A stretch of DNA of 64,000 bases from the NCBI RefSeq assembly GCF_016757215.1, contig NZ_JAESIY010000006.1, positions 1-64,000 of the forward strand. Reading direction: 5' to 3'. Made by a program: the position numbers and the translations under genes. Shown piece after piece: positions 27,198 to 35,321 of the stretch. A model generated the notes under the pieces. That model saw only the letters and a program-made list of their open reading frames with translations. It did not search any database and had not been told where the DNA came from. Source of the stretch: Fulvivirga sediminis. GTDB taxonomy: Bacteria > Bacteroidota > Bacteroidia > Cytophagales > Cyclobacteriaceae. Within the stretch, counting starts at the first letter, position 1. Every line of letters starts with the position of its first letter.

Positions 27198-28315
27198 TTC
27201 ATATCGTATTAGGAAAAGCCAATCCGGCTAGGATGAACGGGGTTAATAAAGTAGTGCATGAATTAGCTACTCACCAGGTTTTGGCAGGATGGAACGTAGA
27301 GGTTTGGGGAATTACGCGTGACCTATATAGCGAAACGCCAAAAAGAGAATATAACCTCCGCCTATTTCAGGCATACAGAAATCTTTACAAAGTTGATAAC
27401 AGCCTTGTTGAAGCATTAACAATAGGGCATAAAAAAAACAACATTGTAGTTCATTTGCATGGAGGGTTCATCCCCACCTTCTTCACACTAGCCAAAAAGT
27501 TAGTAAAAAATGACATTCCTTATGTTTTCACGCCTCATGGCAGTTATAATGAAATAGCACTCCGAAGAAGTTTCTACCTTAAAAAGCTTTATTTAAAAAT
27601 ATTCGAAAAAAACCTGGCTAATAACGCGCAATATGTACATTGCTTAGGTAAAAGTGAGGTGATAGGAACTAAAAAACTCTTCAAAAATGCAAAAACCTAC
27701 CTTATACCTTATGGTTTCAACCTCATTGAGGAAGTTTATAAATCAGAACCTCAACCAGACAAGTTTATTATTGGTTTTTGCGGCCGGATGGATGCCTACA
27801 CTAAAGGACTTGATGCCCTTACAGAAGGGTTTCTTAAATTTTCTAATGAAAACCCTAATGCTGAATTATGGCTAATTGGTGACGGGCAGGATCTTCAATC
27901 ACTTAAGAGGGAAATTGCGCCTTTCGGTAACGGAAAAGTTATTTTTTATGGTAGTAAATACGGACAAGAAAAATTTGATTTACTAAGCCAATTAGATGTG
28001 TTTGCTCACCCTTCCAGAAATGAAGGTTTACCTACCGCTGTTTTGGAGGCCGCCTCCTTAGGTATTCCTACTTTAATAACTGAAGCCACCAACCTAGGTG
28101 ATGCTATAAGAAACTATAGTTGCGGATATGTAATGGAACAAACCAAAGGAAAAGAACTTTATGAAGGGCTTTGCTTCCTAAAGAAAGAATTGAGCACCAA
28201 AAGTAAACAGGTAAAAGCCAATGCAAAGAAAATGGTTACTGAAAGCTTCAACTGGTTTACTCTATTAAACGGCTACGCTAAAATGTATACCTCTGATCAT
28301 GCAGAAGCAGCTTGA
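27182..28315 (+). CDS. family 4 glycosyltransferase (GT-B fold)
   Basis: 377 residues. The N-terminal Rossmann part begins right after the start (KVIHIVLGKANPARMNGVNKVV), and the GT4 C-terminal domain carries FCGRMDAYTKGLDAL at about 200-214 and the nucleotide-sugar motif HPSRNEGLPTAVLEAASLG around 279-297. It would transfer a sugar from a nucleotide donor to the lipid-linked repeat unit in the cytoplasm. The only start that keeps the complete fold is TTG at 27182, which overlaps the flippase gene by 16 nt; no ATG exists before residue 18. The sugar specificity cannot be told from sequence. Confidence 0.85.
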   Translation: MDTKVIHIVLGKANPARMNGVNKVVHELATHQVLAGWNVEVWGITRDLYSETPKREYNLRLFQAYRNLYKVDNSLVEALTIGHKKNNIVVHLHGGFIPTFFTLAKKLVKNDIPYVFTPHGSYNEIALRRSFYLKKLYLKIFEKNLANNAQYVHCLGKSEVIGTKKLFKNAKTYLIPYGFNLIEEVYKSEPQPDKFIIGFCGRMDAYTKGLDALTEGFLKFSNENPNAELWLIGDGQDLQSLKREIAPFGNGKVIFYGSKYGQEKFDLLSQLDVFAHPSRNEGLPTAVLEAASLGIPTLITEATNLGDAIRNYSCGYVMEQTKGKELYEGLCFLKKELSTKSKQVKANAKKMVTESFNWFTLLNGYAKMYTSDHAEAA

Positions 28316-29582
28316 CATAGAGAAATTTTCAAAAAAAATATATCTGATACTGACCATAATTATGGCAGTAAAAATAGCTGGTTTCTTCACCTGGAGTGAA
28401 AATGTTGCTATTACAAGAGTATTTAAAGTATTTAGTCGCATAATGATGACCATAGCGGCTTATTATGCTTTTAAATATATTCTGAAAAAAGGCGGAGTAG
28501 ATTCCTTTAAATGGAATAATGTATTTTCTCCTCTACTCTATGGAGGTTATCTTCTATTGGGGTTTATTTCCTTTATGTGGTCCACAAAACCAAGTCATAG
28601 CTCGCTCCAGTGGTTTATGGACTTAGAAAGCTTTGTGTTTTGCTATTATTACATGAAAAGCTTTGAGGTATTAGAAGTTTTCTTTCCTAAAGCTAACGTC
28701 AAATTCTATCACATTCTCGCTAATGCCTCCTTCCTAATCATCCTAATTTTCATTATAGGGCTTATGATAGCTCCTGATGAGTTTTATAGGATGACACACG
28801 GAGGTGAAGAGGCCAGGCTCGGAGGGTATATGATGAATCCGAACGAATTAGGTATGCTCTGCGTAGTGAGCATTTGCTGCTATATTTTTAATTTATATCG
28901 CAACCATCGAAAAGTATGGACTATTATCAAAATTCTTTTAGTCCTCTACGCACTAATTTTAACAGGTTCTCGATCATCTATGATTGGTTTTTTGCTGGTC
29001 GTTTTCTTTCACATCAGGCAGTCAGACAATATCAAACTCAAACTGGCTATCAATGTAGGGGCTGTATTCTCTATCCCGGTTATAGTACAGACCATATTTA
29101 TTAAACAAGGTGATGTGGAAGAAGTACTTAGTATGACCGGCAGACTGCCCTTCTGGACAGCTCTTTTGAATGAAGGCTTACCCAGAGAGCCCTGGTTTGG
29201 ATTCGGTTTTATGAGAATAGCCTATAAAGACTATTTCAAAGGTGTACACACCTATGCTGGTCAAATGACCCACAACACTTTCATCCAGGTACTTATGAAC
29301 CTTGGCTTTGTTGGCTTCGGTCTAGTGCTTTTACAAATGATAGCCACTATCAGGGGATTTCTCAATTTTGAAGACAAAGAGAAAAAACTCATGCTCTTAG
29401 GAATACTAATTCCCATTATTATAAACTCGTTTACCGAATTCGGCATCTTTGGTGAAACTAACTACGGAATACTTTTTTATCAATTGCTTATTTTTGGTAT
29501 CTCTTTCAAGTATCACCCAATCCTGTCCCGTTCCGAAAAACTATACCTGAGAAGAACAAGACCTGATCTTTCCATTCCATAA
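28299..29582 (+). CDS. O-antigen ligase/Wzy-like polymerase membrane protein
   Basis: 427 residues with about 10-12 membrane helices and a large periplasmic loop near 255-320. The stretch MTGRLPFWTALLNEGLPREP and the following GFGFMRIAY...AHNT-like segment (VHTYAGQMTHNTFIQVLMNLG) resembles the conserved loop of the O-antigen ligase/polymerase family, in which an Arg and a His are important. In this locus the likely job is polymerisation of repeat units in the periplasm (Wzy). The start overlaps the preceding glycosyltransferase by 17 nt, and its stop codon lies inside the enhancer-like site at 29574-29590. It is the last gene of unit 1. Confidence 0.85.
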   Translation: MQKQLDIEKFSKKIYLILTIIMAVKIAGFFTWSENVAITRVFKVFSRIMMTIAAYYAFKYILKKGGVDSFKWNNVFSPLLYGGYLLLGFISFMWSTKPSHSSLQWFMDLESFVFCYYYMKSFEVLEVFFPKANVKFYHILANASFLIILIFIIGLMIAPDEFYRMTHGGEEARLGGYMMNPNELGMLCVVSICCYIFNLYRNHRKVWTIIKILLVLYALILTGSRSSMIGFLLVVFFHIRQSDNIKLKLAINVGAVFSIPVIVQTIFIKQGDVEEVLSMTGRLPFWTALLNEGLPREPWFGFGFMRIAYKDYFKGVHTYAGQMTHNTFIQVLMNLGFVGFGLVLLQMIATIRGFLNFEDKEKKLMLLGILIPIIINSFTEFGIFGETNYGILFYQLLIFGISFKYHPILSRSEKLYLRRTRPDLSIP

Positions 29583-29590
29583 ATCGGAAT
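29574..29590. promoter_or_regulatory. enhancer-like 17-bp palindrome, EPS unit 2
   Basis: ATTCCATAAATCGGAAT, with perfect 5-nt arms ATTCC and GGAAT. It overlaps the stop codon of the polymerase gene (29580-29582). Its centre is 92 bp upstream of the -24 GG at 29674. It shares the pattern WTTCCATMAAWYGGAAW with the sites at 22438 and 35211. Confidence 0.7.
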
Positions 29591-29595
29591 CAACT

Positions 29596-29609
29596 CCATT
29601 CCAAGGAAG
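29596..29609. promoter_or_regulatory. secondary shared motif upstream of EPS unit 2
   Basis: CCATTCCAAGGAAG, with inverted TTCC and GGAA halves only 2 nt apart. It matches 12 of 14 positions of the copy at 22422-22435. It lies 6 nt after the 17-bp site, as if two activator dimers bound side by side. Confidence 0.4.
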
Positions 29610-29672
29610 ATTAAAGAGTATTTAAATGATTTAATTGATTGATTTTCAAATACTTACAATTAAATATCGAGA

Positions 29673-29689
29673 TGGCACTTTGTTGGCAA
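29673..29689 (+). promoter_or_regulatory. sigma-54 promoter of EPS unit 2
   Basis: TGGCACTTTGTTGGCAA, with GG at 29674-29675, exactly ten bases, then GC at 29686-29687. The -24 half TGGCAC is perfect and the -12 half TGGCA has one mismatch to TTGCA. Transcription would start about 12 nt after the GC, at about 29699, which is practically the start codon at 29700. Confidence 0.7.
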
Positions 29690-29699
29690 TTCTGTTATT

Positions 29700-32165
29700 A
29701 TGAAAAACCAACAACTACACACCGAAGACTATTATATCGTTGAGCAGGTTTTCGCTGCCTTCAACATCCGTATAACACAAGATACCAAGACAAACTTTCA
29801 GGAGGAGACCTTTTATACTTTTAATAATCCTGATGGTACCTTACGATGGATATGGTCATCAAATGCCGAAAATGCCTCATTTTTAGAATTCTATAGTGTA
29901 AACAATTTTAAAGCTAAGCTCTTTACTGTGATGGTCAGGCTCATTTTTCTGATTAAACTTCAGTCATTTTTCTTTAAAAAAACTAAGCTACACATACATA
30001 TCAATGATATATTGAATTGGAAAATATTGAAATTCAACCAATTCACTATTTTCACAGGAACACCCGGAAAATATAGAAAAGCGGTTTGTTTTCATTTTGA
30101 AAAAGAAAAACCTGTCTTTAGTAAAGTGGCACTGACAGGTGCGTCTTTGGTATGCCTAGCTAAAGAATACAAAGGTTTACTCACTTGGGATAATAAATTT
30201 AAAGGCATCATTACTCCTGAAATTATAGACTATTCTAATCCTTCAAAAATTATAATTGGATCTATTAAAACGGAAAACTCCTCTAAAATAAAAGCCTATA
30301 GCCCTGAGCTATTAACATACCAGAACAGACTCATAGAGGGTAGTCATCAAATAATGTCTTTATCTTCATCCAGCTTCTACAGTGATTTAGCTAAAGATAT
30401 TCAAAAACTCAAAGAGCTGGATAACAATAAAATCCCGATGGGTATAAAGCAAAAGCTGGTAGATCGTTTTGATCAAATTGCTATTTCAGATGAAACTGCA
30501 TTCACTTATTGTCATGGAGATTTCACCCCATGGAACAGCTATATAGCTAACGAACAATTTTATCTATATGACCTGGAATTTAGCAAAACGGAAGCACCCT
30601 TATATTATGACCTCATCCATTTTCATTTTCAGGAAGAAATATTGGTAAGACATAATTTTAATGGTTTTGATATATGTAAAAAGATAGCCCAATTTCTCAA
30701 TGTTGAAAGTAAAGAAGACCTTTATAATTACATAGAACTGTACCTATTAAAACAGGCCACTCACTCTTTACTTATCTATGAAGAACAAAAAAACTGGCAT
30801 GTACAAATTAACTGGCTAATTAAAGTCTGGAACGATGCTCTTACAGAAACGGCCATAAGCCGTGGTAATATGAGAGAATTACTTATATCAGATATTCTAG
30901 ACAGAATACACGCCACAAACCATGCGCTATTAAAATCTATCAATGAAAACCCGTATCAGCTAAGCTTAAGATCTGACCTAGATGTATGCATAGATAAAAC
31001 TGATGCAAAAGAGATGATTAAATATGTAAAAAAACACCCTGCTGTAGAGAAGCTTAGAATCAGAAAGAAATCATTTATGACTTCTCTGGACTGTTTTACT
31101 AAAAATGGAGGATTTTTCTCAATCGACCTTCTTTATAAACTCAAGAGGAAAAATATCTTAATGACAGATACCGATTCAGTGCTAAGTAATGCTCACAAAA
31201 GCTCCTCTGGTATCAAAGTGCCTCACTTGACAGATGGTTTCTTATATATTTATTCATTTTACACACTTAATAAAACAGACATTCCTGAAAAATACATCTC
31301 TTATTATAACCATTTAAAAATTGGATTTAAAAGTCAGATAATGAAATGTTTATATGACAGAATCCAATTAGAACAGACTAATTTTGATAAGCTAGCCAAG
31401 TACTCACCGGAGAATAATATTAAGCTCACAAAATATTTATCTGATCAGCCTTTTAACAGAGGCCTTGAGAAATGGGCTAATAATATTAACTACTTACTGG
31501 ATAGCTTCAGACAACTGTTCAACAACTCTGGCATCATTATTACTTTTAGCGGAGTGGATGGAGCAGGTAAGTCTACCATTATAAATCATGTGAAAAATGA
31601 TTTGGAGAAGGTATATCGAAAAAATGTAATCGTACTTAGGCATAGGCCATCCATACTACCTATTCTAAGTGCTTGGAAATATGGAAAAGCGCAGGCAGAA
31701 GCAAGGGCTGTATCTACATTGCCCAGACAAGGAGAGAATAAAAGCCGACTTTCATCAGCCTTAAGATTTCTCTATTACTATTTGGACTACGTTTTTGGTC
31801 AGTGGATAGTATACTTCAAGTATTTACGAAGAGGATATATTGTATTATATGATCGCTATTATTATGACTTTATTAACGACGGTAAAAGATCTAATATTCA
31901 CCTATCCGAATCTTTTGTAAAGTCTCTTTATGCCCTTGTAGCTAAACCAGATTATAACTTCTTTCTCTATGCAGATGCTGAAACTATCACCAACAGAAAG
32001 AAAGAACTATCAAAACCTGTAATTGAAGAATTGACTCATAAGTACTTAAATCTTTTCGATCAATTCTCTAGCAAATATAGTCGGTCGAAATTCCTACCAA
32101 TGGAAAATATTCAACTGGAAGCCACACTAAGTGGTATTATGAACACCATTAAAACGAAGTTGTGA
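29700..32165 (+). CDS. three-part fusion: APH/choline-kinase-like, nucleotidyltransferase-like and thymidylate-kinase-like domains
   Basis: 821 residues. The N-terminal half is an aminoglycoside-phosphotransferase/choline-kinase-like domain with the catalytic loop CHGDFTPWN (271-279) and the metal Asp291 in LYDLEFS. A middle part (about 420-560) has RSDLDVCID (424-432), resembling the GS...DxD core of a nucleotidyltransferase, without the usual upstream Gly-Ser pair. The C-terminal part (about 610-821) is a P-loop kinase of thymidylate-kinase type with GVDGAGKST (618-626) and a DRYYYDF lid-proximal motif (718-724). No family with exactly this combination comes to mind; single TMPK-like and APH-like proteins do occur in polysaccharide loci, where they may phosphorylate sugars or lipid-linked glycans. 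It is the first gene of unit 2 and overlaps the acetyltransferase gene by 4 nt. Confidence 0.72.
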   Translation: MKNQQLHTEDYYIVEQVFAAFNIRITQDTKTNFQEETFYTFNNPDGTLRWIWSSNAENASFLEFYSVNNFKAKLFTVMVRLIFLIKLQSFFFKKTKLHIHINDILNWKILKFNQFTIFTGTPGKYRKAVCFHFEKEKPVFSKVALTGASLVCLAKEYKGLLTWDNKFKGIITPEIIDYSNPSKIIIGSIKTENSSKIKAYSPELLTYQNRLIEGSHQIMSLSSSSFYSDLAKDIQKLKELDNNKIPMGIKQKLVDRFDQIAISDETAFTYCHGDFTPWNSYIANEQFYLYDLEFSKTEAPLYYDLIHFHFQEEILVRHNFNGFDICKKIAQFLNVESKEDLYNYIELYLLKQATHSLLIYEEQKNWHVQINWLIKVWNDALTETAISRGNMRELLISDILDRIHATNHALLKSINENPYQLSLRSDLDVCIDKTDAKEMIKYVKKHPAVEKLRIRKKSFMTSLDCFTKNGGFFSIDLLYKLKRKNILMTDTDSVLSNAHKSSSGIKVPHLTDGFLYIYSFYTLNKTDIPEKYISYYNHLKIGFKSQIMKCLYDRIQLEQTNFDKLAKYSPENNIKLTKYLSDQPFNRGLEKWANNINYLLDSFRQLFNNSGIIITFSGVDGAGKSTIINHVKNDLEKVYRKNVIVLRHRPSILPILSAWKYGKAQAEARAVSTLPRQGENKSRLSSALRFLYYYLDYVFGQWIVYFKYLRRGYIVLYDRYYYDFINDGKRSNIHLSESFVKSLYALVAKPDYNFFLYADAETITNRKKELSKPVIEELTHKYLNLFDQFSSKYSRSKFLPMENIQLEATLSGIMNTIKTKL

Positions 32166-32878
32166 TGATAAGATTAGTAGAAAAAGCAATTCAGAAAAGA
32201 AATCCTAACTTTCAATTGGCTCCTACTGTGGACTTGAGGATACTTCTATCCTTCATTAGTTATACATTTTTTTCTATTCTAAGAGGCCTTAAGCTCCTTT
32301 TATTATTCAAAAATCCTAAAGGAGCTATGCTGGGAAAAGGAGTGAGTTTTAAGTTTTCAAGTAAAATATCCTTTGGCAAGTTCATGAAATTAGGAGACAG
32401 GGTAGAGTTAAACGGATTATCTAAAAGAGGGCTCAGAATAGGAAATAATGTCAGCATAGGATCTTTTAGTCGAGTAGTGGTATCTACCACATTACAAGAC
32501 CCTGGTAGTCATATTTGCATTTGCGATAATGTAGGTATTGGAGAGTATGCCTACTTAGGTGGAGCCGGTGGGCTTAATATAGAAAGTAACTGCATTATTG
32601 GTCAGTACTTCAGTTGCCATCCTGAGAACCATAATTACAATGACCTTGATATGCTTATCAAGCATCAAGGAGTATCTAGAAAAGGAATTTATGTTGAAAA
32701 AGATTGCTGGATAGGGAGTAAAGTAACCATTCTAGATGGGGTTGTAATAGGACGTGGCTCAGTTATAGCAGCAGGAGCAGTAGTAACAAAATCTTTTCCC
32801 CCATACTCCATCATAGGAGGTGTACCTGCAAAATTAATTAAAAGTAGAAGACCACAAGACCAACTAATAGTTGCCTGA
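32162..32878 (+). CDS. left-handed beta-helix O-acetyltransferase (hexapeptide repeats)
   Basis: 238 residues. An N-terminal hydrophobic stretch (about 28-49) is followed from about 70 to 225 by imperfect hexapeptide repeats (LRIGNNVSIGSFSRVVV, IESNCIIGQYFSC, IYVEKDCWIGSKVTI), ending with the conserved IIGGVPAKLIKSRR. This is the LbetaH acyltransferase type (WcaF/NodL/maltose acetyltransferase group), with His153 in SCHPENHNY (residues 152-160) as probable active-site region. It would acetylate a sugar of the exopolysaccharide using acetyl-CoA. The start ATGATG overlaps the fusion gene by 4 nt; either of the two Met codons is possible. Confidence 0.87.
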   Translation: MMIRLVEKAIQKRNPNFQLAPTVDLRILLSFISYTFFSILRGLKLLLLFKNPKGAMLGKGVSFKFSSKISFGKFMKLGDRVELNGLSKRGLRIGNNVSIGSFSRVVVSTTLQDPGSHICICDNVGIGEYAYLGGAGGLNIESNCIIGQYFSCHPENHNYNDLDMLIKHQGVSRKGIYVEKDCWIGSKVTILDGVVIGRGSVIAAGAVVTKSFPPYSIIGGVPAKLIKSRRPQDQLIVA

Positions 32879-32879
32879 C

Positions 32880-34142
32880 ATGAAAACGATACTTATCACC
32901 GCTTATGCGGTCAATCCATACAAGGGCTCGGAAGATGGCATGGGCTGGAACGGCATACTGCAAGTAGCCCGCCATAATCATGTAATAGCTGTTACCCGAA
33001 AAAATAACAGACCTGACATTGAGAAATACATTAAAGAAAATGAGTGTTGTATAAAAGACCTCAATTCTATTTCATTTTTATATTATGACTGGCCCAAATG
33101 GACTAGATGGTGGAAAAAAGGTCCACTATTATCCATGATATACTTTTACATGTGGCAGCTGGGTATGCCTCTATTTCTTTGGCGAAAAAAAGCCAAGTTT
33201 GATGTAGCGCATAATTTCAACTTTCATAATGATTGGTCTCCTTCCTTCTTATGGTTACTATCTAAACCTTTTGTATGGGGCCCTATAGGACATCATCCTA
33301 AAATCCCTAAAGAACACCTTTTGAAATATGGCAAATCGTACTACCTGAAAGATAGAATACTATGGGTAGTGAAAAACATTTTCTGGCACCTTGACCCCTT
33401 TTTATGGATCACTAAGAAAAAAGCGATAAAAATATTATGTATGAATTCATCCGTAGCTCAAAAGCTTAAGCTCAATGAATTTAAATACGAAATTATACCA
33501 TCTGTTGCTGTTGAAAATCCGGTAATATTATCTTCGGAACACAAAAACAAGTTTACAGTAATGATGGCGGCAAGAATGGTTCCTTTAAAAGGATTTGACG
33601 TGACCATTAAAGCATTTTCTGCGTTTAAAAACAGCCTGCCAGTAGAAGATCAGGAAAAGGTGAACTTATTACTTATCGGAAGTGGCCCTCAAAAAGAAAA
33701 ATTAATGAAACTAAGTGACATGCTTGACCTCAAAGATAATTGTACTTTCATATCTTGGATAAACAGAGATGCTTTACTAAAACTCTACCAGAAGGCCTCT
33801 GTATTTTTATTTCCTTCTCATGAAGGGGCCGGAATGGTAGTAGCGGAAGCACTTTCTTTTGGTGTCCCCGTACTTTGTTATGATAATTACGGTCCCGGAG
33901 AACTAGTGCCCTTAAGCTCTTCTCTAAAAGTGACCATGAATGGCTATGATAGTGAAGTAGATGCTTACAGAACTAAATTATTGGAGCTATATTATTCATC
34001 ATCACTCATGAATTCCGAGAGTAAAATGGCTAAGGAACATTTCAACAACTGGCTTCATTGGAATGTAAGAGGAAATCAATATAAAAACATATATCAAGAC
34101 CTATTTACTTATGAGCAGAATATTAGCCATTCATTTGCTTAA
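32880..34142 (+). CDS. family 4 glycosyltransferase
   Basis: 420 residues when started at ATG 32880, one nucleotide after the previous stop; an upstream in-frame TTG at 32871 would add only three residues and is less likely. The protein begins MKTILITAYAVNPYKGSEDG, an N-terminal nucleotide-binding fold with the GSE loop of GT4 enzymes. The C-terminal domain has MMAARMVPLKGFDV and the donor-binding motif FPSHEGAGMVVAEALSFG. It is presumably cytoplasmic and peripheral to the inner membrane, adding one sugar of the repeat unit. The end overlaps the next glycosyltransferase gene by 32 nt. Confidence 0.86.
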   Translation: MKTILITAYAVNPYKGSEDGMGWNGILQVARHNHVIAVTRKNNRPDIEKYIKENECCIKDLNSISFLYYDWPKWTRWWKKGPLLSMIYFYMWQLGMPLFLWRKKAKFDVAHNFNFHNDWSPSFLWLLSKPFVWGPIGHHPKIPKEHLLKYGKSYYLKDRILWVVKNIFWHLDPFLWITKKKAIKILCMNSSVAQKLKLNEFKYEIIPSVAVENPVILSSEHKNKFTVMMAARMVPLKGFDVTIKAFSAFKNSLPVEDQEKVNLLLIGSGPQKEKLMKLSDMLDLKDNCTFISWINRDALLKLYQKASVFLFPSHEGAGMVVAEALSFGVPVLCYDNYGPGELVPLSSSLKVTMNGYDSEVDAYRTKLLELYYSSSLMNSESKMAKEHFNNWLHWNVRGNQYKNIYQDLFTYEQNISHSFA

Positions 34143-35205
34143 TGACAGAAGTGGAAGCCCATTTGTATTTAGACAATCATTAGAAGCATTACAAAAAGAA
34201 GGTCATAAAATCATTCTTTTCACCTCTGCTTCAGAAGATGGATTCCTTTCAGATATACCGGGGGTTAATTATAGATTTATAAATTATAGATGGAGTAAAA
34301 TCAAACTAATAACACTTTTCAACTTTGCAAAGGTGAATCTACACCTGTTACTGGTTTTTCTTGTTAAAACCAATAAAAACGATATCATCTATATCAACTC
34401 AATTCTACCCTTTGGAGCTGCAATAGCCGGAAGGCTCAAGCACAGTAAGGTCATATACCACATGCATGAGGTGTCTATAAAACCAGAAGCACTTAAAAAA
34501 TGGTTAATAACTGTCGTTAACCATTGCGCTTCTACCTGCATTCATGTTTCTCATTTCTTGAAAGATGCATTACAATTAACAGTTTCTGATCAACAAGTTA
34601 TCTATAATAGTTTACCTCAGTCTTTTATTCAGTTAGCTAAAAACAATAATCAAACAGCTAGCACATCTCATTCATTCAATATTCTGATGATATGTTCACT
34701 TAAAGACTTCAAAGGCATACCTGAATTTATTAAACTCGCTGCTGAGTTACCTGAAATGCATTTTGATTTGGTTCTTAATGCATCACCTGCACAGATCGAA
34801 GATTATTTCAGAGATAAGCAATTAAGTCAAAACATAAACACCTATCCATCTCAAAAAGACGTACACCCCTTCTATCAAAATACTGATGTATTAGTTAACT
34901 TATCTAGAACAGATGAATGGTTAGAAACTTTTGGAATGACCGTATTAGAAGGAATGTATTATGGAAAACCCTGTATAGTACCTACCAAAGGAGGTGCCAG
35001 TGAACTCATTACACATAACCAGAATGGATATCACATTGCAGGAAAAAACACCGATGAGTTAAAAAAGATTTTGACTCAACTTAAAAATGAAACTACTCTT
35101 TACAATTCCCTTTCAAAAAAGGCCTTCGAGTCTGCACTCACTTTCCACCCTAATCATTTTAAAAAAGCTATAACAGATCTATTCACTTTAAAGTCTAGCC
35201 ACTAG
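34111..35205 (+). CDS. family 4 glycosyltransferase
   Basis: 364 residues, GT-B fold. The N-terminus MSRILAIHLLNDRSGSPFVF starts at the ATG at 34111, inside the preceding gene (32-nt overlap), and gives the fold's first strand immediately. The C-terminal donor-binding region includes SRTDEWLETFGMTVLEGMYYG with the E-x7-E motif. The segment YHMHEVSIKPEALKKWLI in the middle is typical of polysaccharide glycosyltransferases of Bacteroidota. It is the last gene of unit 2; its stop is 5 nt before the enhancer-like site of unit 3. Sugar donor and acceptor are not predictable. Confidence 0.85.
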   Translation: MSRILAIHLLNDRSGSPFVFRQSLEALQKEGHKIILFTSASEDGFLSDIPGVNYRFINYRWSKIKLITLFNFAKVNLHLLLVFLVKTNKNDIIYINSILPFGAAIAGRLKHSKVIYHMHEVSIKPEALKKWLITVVNHCASTCIHVSHFLKDALQLTVSDQQVIYNSLPQSFIQLAKNNNQTASTSHSFNILMICSLKDFKGIPEFIKLAAELPEMHFDLVLNASPAQIEDYFRDKQLSQNINTYPSQKDVHPFYQNTDVLVNLSRTDEWLETFGMTVLEGMYYGKPCIVPTKGGASELITHNQNGYHIAGKNTDELKKILTQLKNETTLYNSLSKKAFESALTFHPNHFKKAITDLFTLKSSH

Positions 35206-35210
35206 AGTTC

Positions 35211-35227
35211 ATTCCATAAAACGGAAA
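35211..35227. promoter_or_regulatory. enhancer-like 17-bp palindrome, EPS unit 3
   Basis: ATTCCATAAAACGGAAA, identical to the unit 2 site at 15 of 17 positions. Its centre is 61 bp upstream of the -24 GG at 35280. No copy of the secondary motif is visible here. Confidence 0.7.
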
Positions 35228-35278
35228 AGAAATACTCTTAAACCGCAATATTTAAGTCATATAAGCACTTTTTGTAAT

Positions 35279-35294
35279 TGGCACAAATTGGGCA
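35279..35294 (+). promoter_or_regulatory. sigma-54 promoter of EPS unit 3
   Basis: TGGCACAAATTGGGCA, preceded by T. GG is at 35280-35281, then ten bases, then GC at 35292-35293. The predicted transcript starts near 35305, leaving a 17-nt leader before the ATG at 35322. This placement rules out the upstream TTG at 35295 as the translation start. Confidence 0.72.
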
Positions 35295-35321
35295 TTGGTA
35301 GAAGTAATAAAACTAACTACC

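Noticed and set aside
30128-30145. TGGCAC inside the fusion gene as a further sigma-54 promoter
   Set aside because: After GG and ten bases it has TG, not GC, and lies deep inside coding sequence.
32871-32879. TTG at 32871 as start of the second glycosyltransferase
   Set aside because: ATG 32880, one base after the previous stop, gives the natural N-terminus; TTG would add only three residues.
35295-35321. TTG at 35295 as start of the DUF1972 glycosyltransferase
   Set aside because: It lies inside the sigma-54 promoter and upstream of the predicted transcript start; ATG 35322 begins exactly at the conserved fold.
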